A stretch of 64,000 nucleotides of DNA from Geodermatophilus sp. TF02-6 (lineage in GTDB: Bacteria; Actinomycetota; Actinomycetes; Mycobacteriales; Geodermatophilaceae): assembly GCF_003319115.1 (NCBI RefSeq), contig NZ_QOHF01000003.1:186001-250000 (forward strand). Direction: 5' to 3'. A program made the position numbers and the translations under genes. How positions within the stretch are numbered: the stretch's first letter is position 1; every line of letters begins with the position of its first letter. Shown here one piece after another: positions 48,986 to 56,856 of this stretch. The notes beneath the pieces were generated by a model that saw nothing but the letters and a program-made list of their open reading frames with translations, was not told the origin of the DNA and searched no databases.

Positions 48986-50131
48986 TCAGGACGCCGGGTT
49001 GCGCTCGTCGTCGGCGTCGGAGCCGATCCCGGCGCTGCCGGTCTGCGGCTGGCCGGTCGGCGAGGCCGTGGCCGTGTCGAGCGCCGGGTCGTCCCGGCTG
49101 GTCGTCGCGGTGCCGGGGGTCGCGGCGTTCTCCGCGTCGCCGTAGGCCAGCTGCTGCGGCTGCTCGCCGAGGTCGGTGTCCGGGGGTGTGGCGTCCCCGG
49201 GCGTGGTCTGGGCGGTCGAGACCGTCTTGCCGGAGTCGTTCGGTGGAGTGGGCACGGGATCCTCTCGGTAACTGGGGACGGGGCCGTCGCCGACGACGGC
49301 CGGGGACCACAGGTCATCGGTGCCGCGGCGGCGGCGCAGCACCACGAAGACGACGGTGGCGGCGCCGAGGAACGCGCCCAGCCACGGCCACCGCCGCGGC
49401 TCGGACTGCGCACCGACCCTCCGCCGGGCCTTGCCGCCGGCCTTGGCCGCCTTCTTCGTCAGGGCGCGGCGCCTCCCGGCGGCCTGCTTCCTCGCCCCGG
49501 CGGTGGTGGCGGTGAGCTCCCGCCGCCGGACGTCGAGCTCGCCGAGGGCGCCGTGCAGCCCCGCGGCGATCGACTCCCGCGTGCTCGCCAGCACCGGGGT
49601 GACGGTCTCGCGGGCGGCCAGCACCTTCGGCACCGCGTAGGTCAGGGCCGCGGTCTGGGCGGCGGTGAGCCGGGGGACGACGTCCTCCCCCAGGGCCTTC
49701 CGGGCCGCTCCCACCCGGGGCGCGAGGTCGGCCGCGGCCCGGGTGGCCGCCGTCTGGGCGGCCGTCACCGCCGAGGAGACCCGGGGCGCGGCGGCCTCGC
49801 GGGCAGCCTCGACGTGGGGGGTGAGCGCGACGCGGGCGGCCTCGACCCGCGGGGTGAGCGCGTCGCGGGCGGTTCCCACCTGCGCGGTGAGCGTGTCGCG
49901 GGCGGTCTCGACGGCCGGCGCCGCGACCGCGGCCGCGGCCGCCATCCTGGGCACCACCGCCAGCTTCGCCGCCTCGAGGGTCGGGCCGGTCGCCTCGCGG
50001 GCGGCCTCGACGCGCGGGGCCAGCTGTTCGGCCGCCGCCCGGCCGGCCTCCGCCAGCGCCGCCTCGATGTGGGCGAGGCCCTCCTGCAGCTCCTCGCCGA
50101 TGATCTGGCCGTGCGTCTTCTTGCGGGCCAC
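48986..50131 (-). CDS. Ala-rich amphipathic-repeat membrane protein
   Basis: 381-residue protein with an N-terminal half (about residues 15-215) made almost entirely of alanine-rich helical repeats of 11 residues, such as 'ARDALTPRVEAARVALTPHV', giving a long apolipoprotein-like or coiled-coil rod. A basic segment and one membrane span ('WPWLGAFLGAATVVFVVL', about 267-284) follow, then a disordered acidic tail. It recalls DUF5324-like actinobacterial proteins, but I cannot confirm this. GTG 50131 has GGAGGTG 6 nt upstream. It may bind or shape the membrane or cell wall; no catalytic residues are seen. Confidence 0.75.
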   Translation of the reverse strand: MARKKTHGQIIGEELQEGLAHIEAALAEAGRAAAEQLAPRVEAAREATGPTLEAAKLAVVPRMAAAAAVAAPAVETARDTLTAQVGTARDALTPRVEAARVALTPHVEAAREAAAPRVSSAVTAAQTAATRAAADLAPRVGAARKALGEDVVPRLTAAQTAALTYAVPKVLAARETVTPVLASTRESIAAGLHGALGELDVRRRELTATTAGARKQAAGRRRALTKKAAKAGGKARRRVGAQSEPRRWPWLGAFLGAATVVFVVLRRRRGTDDLWSPAVVGDGPVPSYREDPVPTPPNDSGKTVSTAQTTPGDATPPDTDLGEQPQQLAYGDAENAATPGTATTSRDDPALDTATASPTGQPQTGSAGIGSDADDERNPAS

Positions 50132-50209
50132 GGGATGCACCTCCGGTTGATCGTCTCGGCGGTCATCCTGCCCGTTCGTCGCGGACGGCACACCCCGAAC
50201 GCGGAGCCG

Positions 50210-50662
50210 TCACCGCCCGCCGAGGTCGCCGGCCTCGGCGGGCGACCGGAGGTCACCGCGCCGGCGGACGCCCGCGTGGAAGCGGGCCACGCGGGCACGG
50301 ATCAGGGCCACGAGGGCGACGTACAGCGGCAGGTGGTGGGCGAGGTAGAAGGCGTCCGCGACCGACGGGAACGGCTTCTCCGGCATCCTCGCGACCACCA
50401 GGGTGTAGACGAGGTTGCCGGCCACGCCCAGCGCGTGGGCGCAAGCCAGGGCCCACCACGCCACCCGGTCGGCACGGGCCCGGCGCGCGGCGGTGGTACA
50501 GACGAGCGCCGCGCCGACGAAGACGGCGTTGTAGAGGACGACGTCGTACACGGCCGCCCAGGCACCGCCGTCCGGGCGCCCGGCCACCCCGGTGGTGAAC
50601 GCCGCCAGGGCGGCGAGGGTCGCGCCCAGGTACCACCGGGAGCGGCGTCCGGCCCCGGTCAC
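50210..50662 (-). CDS. Four-span membrane protein, possibly a truncated diguanylate-cyclase sensor
   Basis: About 150 residues with four membrane spans. 'GNLVYTLVVARMPEKPFPSV' followed by 'ADAFYLAHHLPLYVALVALI' resembles the N-terminal sensor region of actinobacterial GGDEF/EAL proteins, which normally continues for many more spans and then catalytic domains. Here the frame ends 25 residues later with a low-complexity tail, so it may be a remnant. GTG 50662 is chosen because GGGGAC lies 8 nt upstream; starts further upstream would run through the leuS leader promoter on the other strand. Function unknown. Confidence 0.55.
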   Translation of the reverse strand: MTGAGRRSRWYLGATLAALAAFTTGVAGRPDGGAWAAVYDVVLYNAVFVGAALVCTTAARRARADRVAWWALACAHALGVAGNLVYTLVVARMPEKPFPSVADAFYLAHHLPLYVALVALIRARVARFHAGVRRRGDLRSPAEAGDLGGR

Positions 50663-50777
50663 CGCCCGCCGTCCCCGTCGCACCCGACCGGTCTCGGCCG
50701 ATCGGGTCCCGTTCTGCACCGGGAACCGCCGGGAAGTGCCCCTCGCGGGTGAGATCGGCCCGCCGGCCCGAACGGGG

Positions 50778-50783
50778 TAGGCT
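50778..50783 (+). promoter_or_regulatory. -10-like box (TAGGCT) of the leuS leader
   Basis: TAGGCT ends 6 nt before GTG 50790, which starts the leader peptide, so the transcript would begin with that codon. Confidence 0.5.
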
Positions 50784-50789
50784 CGACGG

Positions 50790-50825
50790 GTGACCAGGCG
50801 GCTCCTCCTCGCCCGGCCGTGCTGA
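50790..50825 (+). CDS. Leucine leader peptide of leuS
   Basis: Short frame GTG to TGA encoding MTRRLLLARPC (11 residues). It holds three consecutive CTC leucine codons at 50802-50810 and stops at the beginning of a hairpin that precedes a T-tailed terminator. This is the layout of a classical amino-acid attenuator, matched to the downstream leucyl-tRNA synthetase. Such leaders are known before branched-chain amino-acid genes in actinobacteria. Translation is inferred. Confidence 0.7.
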   Translation: MTRRLLLARPC

Positions 50826-50849
50826 CCTGACACCTCCAGTCAGCACGGC
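50816..50849 (+). promoter_or_regulatory. Attenuator hairpin overlapping the leader-peptide stop
   Basis: An 11-bp stem pairs 50816-50826 with 50839-50849 around a 12-nt loop. Its left arm covers the last codons and the stop of the leader peptide, so ribosome position decides whether it folds. I could not identify a single alternative antiterminator pairing with the terminator arms. Confidence 0.65.
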
Positions 50850-50875
50850 GACCCCTCCTGCGTGAGGGGTCTTTT
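50850..50875 (+). terminator. Intrinsic terminator/attenuator upstream of leuS
   Basis: GACCCCTC and GAGGGGTC form an 8-bp stem with a 6-nt loop, directly followed by TTTT (50872-50875). T-tailed terminators are uncommon in such GC-rich DNA, and this one stands 41 bp before the leuS start codon, i.e. inside the transcript. Confidence 0.85.
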
Positions 50876-50915
50876 GCTGTCCGCCGCCGGTACCGCAGAC
50901 CTGGGAGCGCGAACG

Positions 50916-53846
50916 ATGAGCCAGACGGCCGACAGGCCCGACGTCGAGCAGACGGCGGGCGGCGCCGCGGACGGGGCGGTCCCGCCGCACCGGTACACCC
51001 CGGCGCTGGCGCAGCAGATCGAGCTGGCGTGGCAGGACCGGTGGGAGCGCGAGGGCACGTTCCACACCCCGAACCCGACCGGGCGCCTCTCCGAGGGGTT
51101 CGACGAGGTCGCCGACCGGCCCAAGTTCTTCGTGATGGACATGTTCCCCTACCCCTCGGGCACCGGCCTGCACGTCGGCCACCCGCTGGGCTACCTGGGC
51201 ACCGACGCCACCAGCCGGTTCCGCCGGATGGACGGCGACAACGTGCTGCACCCCATGGGCTACGACGCCTTCGGCCTGCCCGCCGAGCAGTACGCCGTCC
51301 AGACCGGGCAGCACCCGCGCACCACCACCGAGGCCAACATCGCGGCGATCAGGGGGCAGCTGCGCCGGCTGGGCGTCGACCACGACGAGCGCCGGACCTT
51401 CGCCACGATCGACCCGGGCTACTACAGGTGGACCCAGTGGATCTTCCTGAAGATCTTCGGGTCCTGGTTCGACGCCGACGCCGGCCGCGCCCGCCCGATC
51501 GCCGAGCTGGTCGCCGAGCTGGACGCCGGGACCCGAGAGCCCGCGCCCGGAACCAACGAGACCGGCCGGCCGTGGCCCGAGCTGGACGACGTCGAGCGGC
51601 GCAGGGTCGTCGACGCCCACCGGCTGGCCTACCTGCACCAGGCGCCGGTGAACTGGTGCCCGGGTCTGGGCACCGTGCTGTCCAACGAGGAGGTCACCCC
51701 CGACGGGCGCTCCGAGCGGGGCAACTTCCCGGTGTTCCGGCGTCCGCTGACCCAGTGGATGATGCGGATCACCGCCTACGCCGAGCGGCTGCTGGCCGAC
51801 CTGGACCGGCTGGACTGGTCGGACTCGGTCAAGCAGATGCAGCGCAACTGGATCGGCCGCTCGACCGGCGCGCGGATCGGCTTCTCCGTCGGGGTGGCGG
51901 GGCGGGCGGACGACGCGGCCGACCAGACCATCGAGGTCTTCACCACCCGGCCGGACACCCTCTTCGGCGCCACCTACGTGGTGCTGGCGCCCGAGCACCC
52001 GCTGGTCGACGCGCTGACCGCCGGCTCCTGGCCGTCCGGCGTCGACCCGCGGTGGACCGGCGGGGAGGCCACCCCCCGCGAGGCGGTCACCGCCTACCAG
52101 CGGCAGGCGTCGCGGCGCTCGGAGCTGGACCGGCAGAACGAGAACCGGGAGAAGACCGGCGTCTGGCTGGGCGTCACCGCGGTCAACCCGGTCAACGGCC
52201 GCGAGCTGCCGGTGTTCGTCGCCGACTACGTGCTGACCGGGTACGGCACCGGCGCGATCATGGCGGTGCCCGGTGAGGACACCCGCGACTGGGACTTCGC
52301 CGAGGCCTTCGGGCTGCCCGTCGTCCGCACCGTGCAGCCGCCCGCGGACTTCGCCGGCGGCGCGTGGACCGGCGCCGGTCCGGTGATCAACTCGGCGAAC
52401 GACGACATCTCGCTGAACGGGCTGGACAGGGCGACGGCGATCGCGACGGTCACCGAGTGGCTGGTGCGGCACGGCTCCGGCGAGGCGACGACCACCTACA
52501 AGCTGCGCGACTGGCTGTTCAGCCGGCAGCGGTACTGGGGCGAGCCGTTCCCGGTCGTCTACGACGAGCACGACCTGCCGGTCGCCGTCCCGGAGTCGAT
52601 GCTGCCGGTGCTGCTACCGGACGTCGACGACTACTCGCCGAAGACCTTCGCCGACGACGACGCCGAGTCCGCGCCCGAGCCGCCGCTGTCCCGGGTCACC
52701 GACTGGACGACGGTCGAGCTCGACCTGGGCGAGGGCCCGAAGAAGTACCGCCGCGAGACCAACACGATGCCCAACTGGGCCGGCTCGTGCTGGTACTACC
52801 TGCGCTACATCGACCCCGACGACGACCGGCGCATGGTCGACCCGGACAACGAGCGCTACTGGCTGGGGCCGCGCGAGCCCGGGGACGTCGGCGGCGTCGA
52901 CCTGTACGTGGGCGGCATGGAACACGCCGTGCTGCACCTGCTGTACGCCCGGTTCTGGCACAAGGTGCTCTTCGACCTGGGCTACGTGTCCAGCGAGGAG
53001 CCGTTCCGCCGGCTGGTCAACCAGGGCTACATCTCCGCCTACGCCTACACCGACGAGCGGGGCTTCTACGTGCCCGCCGCCGAGGTGGAGGAGCGCGACG
53101 GGCGGTTCTTCTTCCAGGGCCGGCCGGTCAACCGCGAGTACGGGAAGATCGGCAAGAGCCTCAAGAACATGGTCACGCCCGACGAGATGATCGGCGCCTA
53201 CGGGGCCGACACCTTCCGGGTCTACGAGATGTCGACCGGGCCGCTGGAGCAGTCGCGGCCGTGGGAGACCAAGGCCGTCGTCGGCTCCCAGCGGCTGCTG
53301 CAACGGATCTGGCGGGTGGTCGTCGACGAGTCGTCGGGCGTTGCCCGGGCGGCCGACGTCGAACCGGACGAGGACACCCTGCGGGCGCTGCACCGGACGA
53401 TCGCAGGCGTCCGCGACGGGATGGCGACCCTGCGGTTCAACATCGCGGTCGCCCGGATCACCGAGCTGACCAACCACCTGACGTCCGCCTACGGCGCCGA
53501 CCGGCCCGTGCCGCGGTCCGTGGCCGAGCCGCTGGTGCTGATGGTGGCGCCGCTGGCCCCGCACATCGCCGAGGAGCTGTGGTCGCGCCTGGGCCACAGC
53601 CGGTCGCTGGCCTGGCACCCGTTCCCGGTGGCCGACGAGCGCTGGCTGGTCGAGGACACCGTGCAGGTCGCCGTCCAGGTCAACGGCAAGGTGCGGGCAC
53701 AGGTCACCGTGCCGGCGGACGCCGACGCCGCCGCGCTGGAGGCCGCCGCCCGCGCCGACGAGAAGGTGGCCGGGCACCTGGCCGGCAGGACGGTGCGCCG
53801 CGTGGTCGCCGTCCCCGGCCGGCTGGTCAACTTCGTCGTCGGCTGA
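50916..53846 (+). CDS. leuS: Leucyl-tRNA synthetase
   Basis: 976-residue class I synthetase charging tRNA-Leu. The HIGH motif is HVGH within '[20 protein letters not shown]'. The editing domain carries '[20 protein letters not shown]' and '[20 protein letters not shown]'. The KMSKS loop reads KIGKS in '[17 protein letters not shown]'. The C-terminal anticodon-binding and leucyl-specific regions are complete ('[17 protein letters not shown]'). ATG 50916 has GGGAG 8 nt upstream. Expression is probably set by the leader-peptide attenuator at 50790-50875. It sits between lipA and lipB, an insertion relative to M. tuberculosis order. Confidence 0.97.
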   Translation: MSQTADRPDVEQTAGGAADGAVPPHRYTPALAQQIELAWQDRWEREGTFHTPNPTGRLSEGFDEVADRPKFFVMDMFPYPSGTGLHVGHPLGYLGTDATSRFRRMDGDNVLHPMGYDAFGLPAEQYAVQTGQHPRTTTEANIAAIRGQLRRLGVDHDERRTFATIDPGYYRWTQWIFLKIFGSWFDADAGRARPIAELVAELDAGTREPAPGTNETGRPWPELDDVERRRVVDAHRLAYLHQAPVNWCPGLGTVLSNEEVTPDGRSERGNFPVFRRPLTQWMMRITAYAERLLADLDRLDWSDSVKQMQRNWIGRSTGARIGFSVGVAGRADDAADQTIEVFTTRPDTLFGATYVVLAPEHPLVDALTAGSWPSGVDPRWTGGEATPREAVTAYQRQASRRSELDRQNENREKTGVWLGVTAVNPVNGRELPVFVADYVLTGYGTGAIMAVPGEDTRDWDFAEAFGLPVVRTVQPPADFAGGAWTGAGPVINSANDDISLNGLDRATAIATVTEWLVRHGSGEATTTYKLRDWLFSRQRYWGEPFPVVYDEHDLPVAVPESMLPVLLPDVDDYSPKTFADDDAESAPEPPLSRVTDWTTVELDLGEGPKKYRRETNTMPNWAGSCWYYLRYIDPDDDRRMVDPDNERYWLGPREPGDVGGVDLYVGGMEHAVLHLLYARFWHKVLFDLGYVSSEEPFRRLVNQGYISAYAYTDERGFYVPAAEVEERDGRFFFQGRPVNREYGKIGKSLKNMVTPDEMIGAYGADTFRVYEMSTGPLEQSRPWETKAVVGSQRLLQRIWRVVVDESSGVARAADVEPDEDTLRALHRTIAGVRDGMATLRFNIAVARITELTNHLTSAYGADRPVPRSVAEPLVLMVAPLAPHIAEELWSRLGHSRSLAWHPFPVADERWLVEDTVQVAVQVNGKVRAQVTVPADADAAALEAAARADEKVAGHLAGRTVRRVVAVPGRLVNFVVG

Positions 53847-53850
53847 CAAA

Positions 53851-53906
53851 GAGCCCCCTGCCCCCCACCGCTCGCAAGCTCGCGGCGGGACTCTGCAGGA
53901 GGCCGT
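53851..53906. repeat. Dispersed palindromic intergenic element, copy D
   Basis: Core CCCCCTGCCCCCCACCGCTC followed by GCAAGCTCGCGGCGGGACTC and CTGCAGGAGG. The arms CCCCTGC/GCAGGAGG and CCGC/GCGG make a nested hairpin. It lies between the convergent leuS and lipB genes, where a terminator is expected. Confidence 0.8.
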
Positions 53907-53968
53907 CGTGCTGAGCCGTTCCGTCACGCCTGCGCGGACCCCTGCGGGCCCACTGGGCGCGACACCGG

Positions 53969-54631
53969 TCAGACGGTGGCGGGCTGCGGAGCCAGCACGC
54001 GCCGCACCGCCGCCTCGACCGCGTCGATCACCTCGGCGACGGTCACGTCGCGGCCCAGTTCGGCCGACAGCGAGGTGACGCCGGCGTCGGCGATGCCGCA
54101 CGGGACGATCGCCCCGAAGGCGGCCAGGTCGGGGTCGCAGTTGAGCGCGAAGCCGTGCATCGTGACCCCGCGGGCGACCCGCACGCCGATCGCGGCGATC
54201 TTGCGCTCGGGACGGAACCGGCTGGCCGGGCCCGGCTCGTCGGCCGCCACCCACACGCCGCTGCGGCCCTCGACCCGCAGGGTGGCGACGCCGAACCCGG
54301 CGCAGACCTCCATCAGCGCCTCTTCCAGCCGGCGGACGTGCGCGACGACGTCCACCGGGGCGGGCAGCGCGACGATCGGGTACCCGACCAGCTGACCCGG
54401 CCCGTGCCAGGTGATCTTCCCGCCGCGGTCGACGTCGACCACCGGCGTGCCGTCCTGGGGGCGCTCGTGCGGCTCGGTCCGCTTGCCGGCGGTGTAGACC
54501 GACGGGTGCTCGAGCAGCAGCAGCGTGTCGGGGCCCTCGCCGGCGACGCGGGCGGCGTGCAGCTCACGCTGCCGGGCCCAGGCTCGCTCGTAGTCGACGG
54601 TGCTCAGGCGGAGTACCTGCAGGTCGGTCAC
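53969..54631 (-). CDS. lipB: Octanoyl-[ACP]:protein octanoyltransferase
   Basis: 220-residue cytoplasmic acyltransferase that moves octanoate from acyl carrier protein to lipoyl domains, the step before LipA. Catalytic Lys144 ('[10 protein letters not shown]') and Cys178 ('[16 protein letters not shown]') form the known dyad. '[17 protein letters not shown]' is the conserved substrate-binding segment. GTG 54631 has GAGGAG 5 nt upstream. It lies 5 kb from lipA and 5 kb from the E2 gene, whose product carries the lipoyl domains. Confidence 0.97.
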   Translation of the reverse strand: MTDLQVLRLSTVDYERAWARQRELHAARVAGEGPDTLLLLEHPSVYTAGKRTEPHERPQDGTPVVDVDRGGKITWHGPGQLVGYPIVALPAPVDVVAHVRRLEEALMEVCAGFGVATLRVEGRSGVWVAADEPGPASRFRPERKIAAIGVRVARGVTMHGFALNCDPDLAAFGAIVPCGIADAGVTSLSAELGRDVTVAEVIDAVEAAVRRVLAPQPATV

Positions 54632-54700
54632 GTGTGCTCCTCGCTCGCGCTGGTGCTCCCGGCGACACGCTCCTCGGGTGCGGCCACCCGGTCCAGCCTA

Positions 54701-54753
54701 GGCCCCGTCCGGGGCACCGCCCCGAGCGTGCGAGGGGTGGGGAGGACGGGGCC
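54701..54753. repeat. Dispersed palindromic intergenic element, copy E
   Basis: GGCCCCGTCC at 54701-54710 is matched by its complement GGACGGGGCC at 54744-54753, enclosing 33 bp. The outer motif CCCCGTCC/GGACGGGG is the same as in copies A, B and C. It sits between the peptidase E stop and the lipB start. Confidence 0.75.
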
Positions 54754-54755
54754 GC

Positions 54756-55496
54756 TCAGCGCAGCCGGCGCGGCTCGATGCGGGTCTCCACCGCGGCGCC
54801 GTCCGGGCCCCGCTCGACCCGGTAGGCGGCCCTGCCCGGCCGGTCGGCCACGGCCTCGACCAGGTCGGTGCTCCGGTAGACCAGCCCGACGCCGTCGTCG
54901 GTGGCGTGCCCGGGCGGCAGCGTGCCGTCGGCGACGAGGCGGTGGTAGAGCGGGCGGCGCTGCTCCTCGCTGTCGAAGTGGACGCCGTTGGAGGCCGGGA
55001 TCAACCCCAGCCCGTCGGTGACCGGCCGCAGCTCGGGGCCGTAGGAGTCCGTCGTCCCCCCGACGTGCCAGCACAGCGACCCGGCCGACACCCCGCCGAG
55101 CACCACCCCGGCCGTCCAGACCTCCCGGAACACCTCGTCCAGGCCGTGCACCCGCCAGACCGCCAGCAGGTTGGCCACGCTGCCACCGCCCACCCACACG
55201 ACGTCCTGGGCCAGCAGGTGCGCGCGCACGTCGGGCACCGTGGGCATCGGGAACAGGCTGAGGTGACTGACCTGTACCGCGCTGCCCGCGAAGGCGCCGT
55301 AGACGCCGGCCACCCGCACCGGGTCGTCGCCCGTGGCCGTCCCCAGGTAGCACAGCCGCGGCCGCTGCGGTGCGCCCGCCAGCTCGACGGCGAGGTCGAA
55401 GACCGGCCCGGGCGCCCAGTCGTAGGGGCCCCGGCCGCGCGAGTCGAAGCCGATGCTGGTGGCCAGGATGGTCGGCGCGGTGGCGGGCACGGTCAC
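54756..55496 (-). CDS. Peptidase E-like (S51, class I glutamine-amidotransferase fold)
   Basis: 246-residue protein of the peptidase E group. The nucleophile elbow is 'GVSAGSLC' with Ser137. Other family segments are 'VVWVGGGSVANLLAVW' and 'LGLIPASNGVHFDSEEQRR', the latter holding the catalytic His. Classical peptidase E cleaves Asp-Xaa dipeptides; actinobacterial relatives are less well defined. GTG 55496 overlaps the upstream FAD oxidoreductase stop by four bases, so they are co-translated, though the functional link is unclear. Confidence 0.87.
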   Translation of the reverse strand: MTVPATAPTILATSIGFDSRGRGPYDWAPGPVFDLAVELAGAPQRPRLCYLGTATGDDPVRVAGVYGAFAGSAVQVSHLSLFPMPTVPDVRAHLLAQDVVWVGGGSVANLLAVWRVHGLDEVFREVWTAGVVLGGVSAGSLCWHVGGTTDSYGPELRPVTDGLGLIPASNGVHFDSEEQRRPLYHRLVADGTLPPGHATDDGVGLVYRSTDLVEAVADRPGRAAYRVERGPDGAAVETRIEPRRLR

Positions 55497-56737
55497 GCAG
55501 CTCCGCGCAGGCCGGGACGCACGGCGCGCAGGACGGCGCGGGCGGCTCTCGCCCCGCTGGCCATGGCCCCCTGGATGGACGGGGTGTCGCGGTGGTCGCC
55601 GGCGACGTAGAGCCCGCCGCCGAGGTCGACCGGCTGCCGCAGTCGCAGCGGCGGGACGGCGGCCGGCTGGGCTCCGGGCACGGTGACCGACGTCAGGTGT
55701 TCCAGGTCGCCGGCGCCGACCCCGTGCAGCGCGGCGACCTCGGCGCGCACCTCGTCCTCACGCGTGGGGGCGAGGCTCGAGCTGGCCACCAGGGCCCGCC
55801 GGTCGGGGCTGTAGGCGGGTTGGGCGTCGGTGAGGACGACGCTGTTGACCAGCCGTCCGCCGGGTGAACCGAGCACGATGAGCGGGTCGCCGCTCGGGGA
55901 GGCCGGCAGCACGTGCAGGTGCGTCGTGACCTGCCGGGGCGCCGACGCCGCCACGCCGGGGACGAGCGCGGCGGCCGTGTCCGGGTCGGTGGCGACGACG
56001 ACCGCGTCCGCGCGCACGCCGCCGCTGTCGGTGGTGACCGCACCGCCGCGCACGGCGGTGACCCGGACCCCCAGGTGCACGCGGTCCGCGCCGACGCGGG
56101 CCGCCAGCTGCTCGCCCACGGACTGCATGCCCCGGGCGGGCAGCCCGATGGGTCCGCGGGCGAAGCTGCGCCAGAGCAGGTCGAGGTACCGGCTGGAGGT
56201 CTCCAGCCGGTCCTCCAGCAGCACTCCGGCCAGGAACGGCCGGAAGAACCGCTCGAGCGCGGCGTCGCCGACCCCGGCCGCCCGCAGCCGTTGCTCGGCG
56301 GTGGTCTCGGGCGCCCGGAGCAACCGGTCGACCGGCGCGTAGGCCGCCCGGACGGAGTATGCGGCGATGGCCGCCTTGTGCAGCGGGGAGCCGATCGGGG
56401 CGCGCAGCGTGTCCAGGGCCGCCGACGGCCGTCGGCGCGGGTCGACGACCCGGTGCGCACGGCCGCCGACCCGCACCACGGCGCCGGGCCAGAACCAGCC
56501 GAGGTCGAGAGCGGGCAGGTCGAGGTCGGCGGCGCGCGGGTAGCCGGTGTTGAGCACCTGGAAGCCCCGGTCGACGACGAAGCCGTCGATCCGCTCGGTG
56601 GCCAGCCGGCCGCCCGTGTACTGCCCGGCCTCCACGAGGTGGACGTCGCAGCCGGCGGCGACCAGCCGCACGGCCGCCGACAGCCCGGCCAGCCCGGCTC
56701 CGACGACCACGACCTCGGCACGAGCGGGGAGCGGCAT
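55493..56737 (-). CDS. FAD-dependent oxidoreductase (amine oxidase/phytoene desaturase-like)
   Basis: 414-residue flavoprotein. The N-terminal Rossmann motif 'VVVVGAGLAGLSAAVRLVAA' with the acidic end 'HLVEAG' and 'GGRLATERIDGFVVDRGFQV' place it in the NAD(P)-binding/phytoene-desaturase-like group. The C-terminal FAD motif is 'GGLYVAGDHRDTPSIQGAMA'. There is no membrane anchor or signal. ATG 56737 has a -10-like TAGGTT 7 nt upstream. It is divergent from a Ser/Thr kinase gene. Substrate unknown; carotenoid, porphyrin and amine oxidases share this fold. Confidence 0.88.
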   Translation of the reverse strand: MPLPARAEVVVVGAGLAGLSAAVRLVAAGCDVHLVEAGQYTGGRLATERIDGFVVDRGFQVLNTGYPRAADLDLPALDLGWFWPGAVVRVGGRAHRVVDPRRRPSAALDTLRAPIGSPLHKAAIAAYSVRAAYAPVDRLLRAPETTAEQRLRAAGVGDAALERFFRPFLAGVLLEDRLETSSRYLDLLWRSFARGPIGLPARGMQSVGEQLAARVGADRVHLGVRVTAVRGGAVTTDSGGVRADAVVVATDPDTAAALVPGVAASAPRQVTTHLHVLPASPSGDPLIVLGSPGGRLVNSVVLTDAQPAYSPDRRALVASSSLAPTREDEVRAEVAALHGVGAGDLEHLTSVTVPGAQPAAVPPLRLRQPVDLGGGLYVAGDHRDTPSIQGAMASGARAARAVLRAVRPGLRGAA

Positions 56738-56744
56738 GGCACCG

Positions 56745-56750
56745 AACCTA
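56745..56750 (-). promoter_or_regulatory. -10-like box (TAGGTT), leaderless start of FAD oxidoreductase
   Basis: On the minus strand TAGGTT ends 7 nt before ATG 56737. Confidence 0.5.
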
Positions 56751-56843
56751 GGCCGCGCGGCCGCCGTGCACCCGTCCGGTGCGGCGGCTGTGGATGGGGA
56801 CGCCGCCTGTGGACGACGCCGGCGGGACGGCCGACAGGAGCTC

Positions 56844-56849
56844 TACGGT
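56844..56849 (+). promoter_or_regulatory. -10-like box (TACGGT), leaderless start of Ser/Thr kinase
   Basis: TACGGT ends 7 nt before ATG 56857. A competing reading uses GTG 56848 with AGGAG 7 nt upstream. Confidence 0.4.
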
Positions 56850-56856
56850 GCCCGCC

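Noticed and set aside
50790-50915. T-box riboswitch upstream of leuS
   Set aside because: No T-box consensus (AGGGUGGNACCGCG) or specifier stem is visible. A short frame with three Leu codons fits leader-peptide attenuation better.
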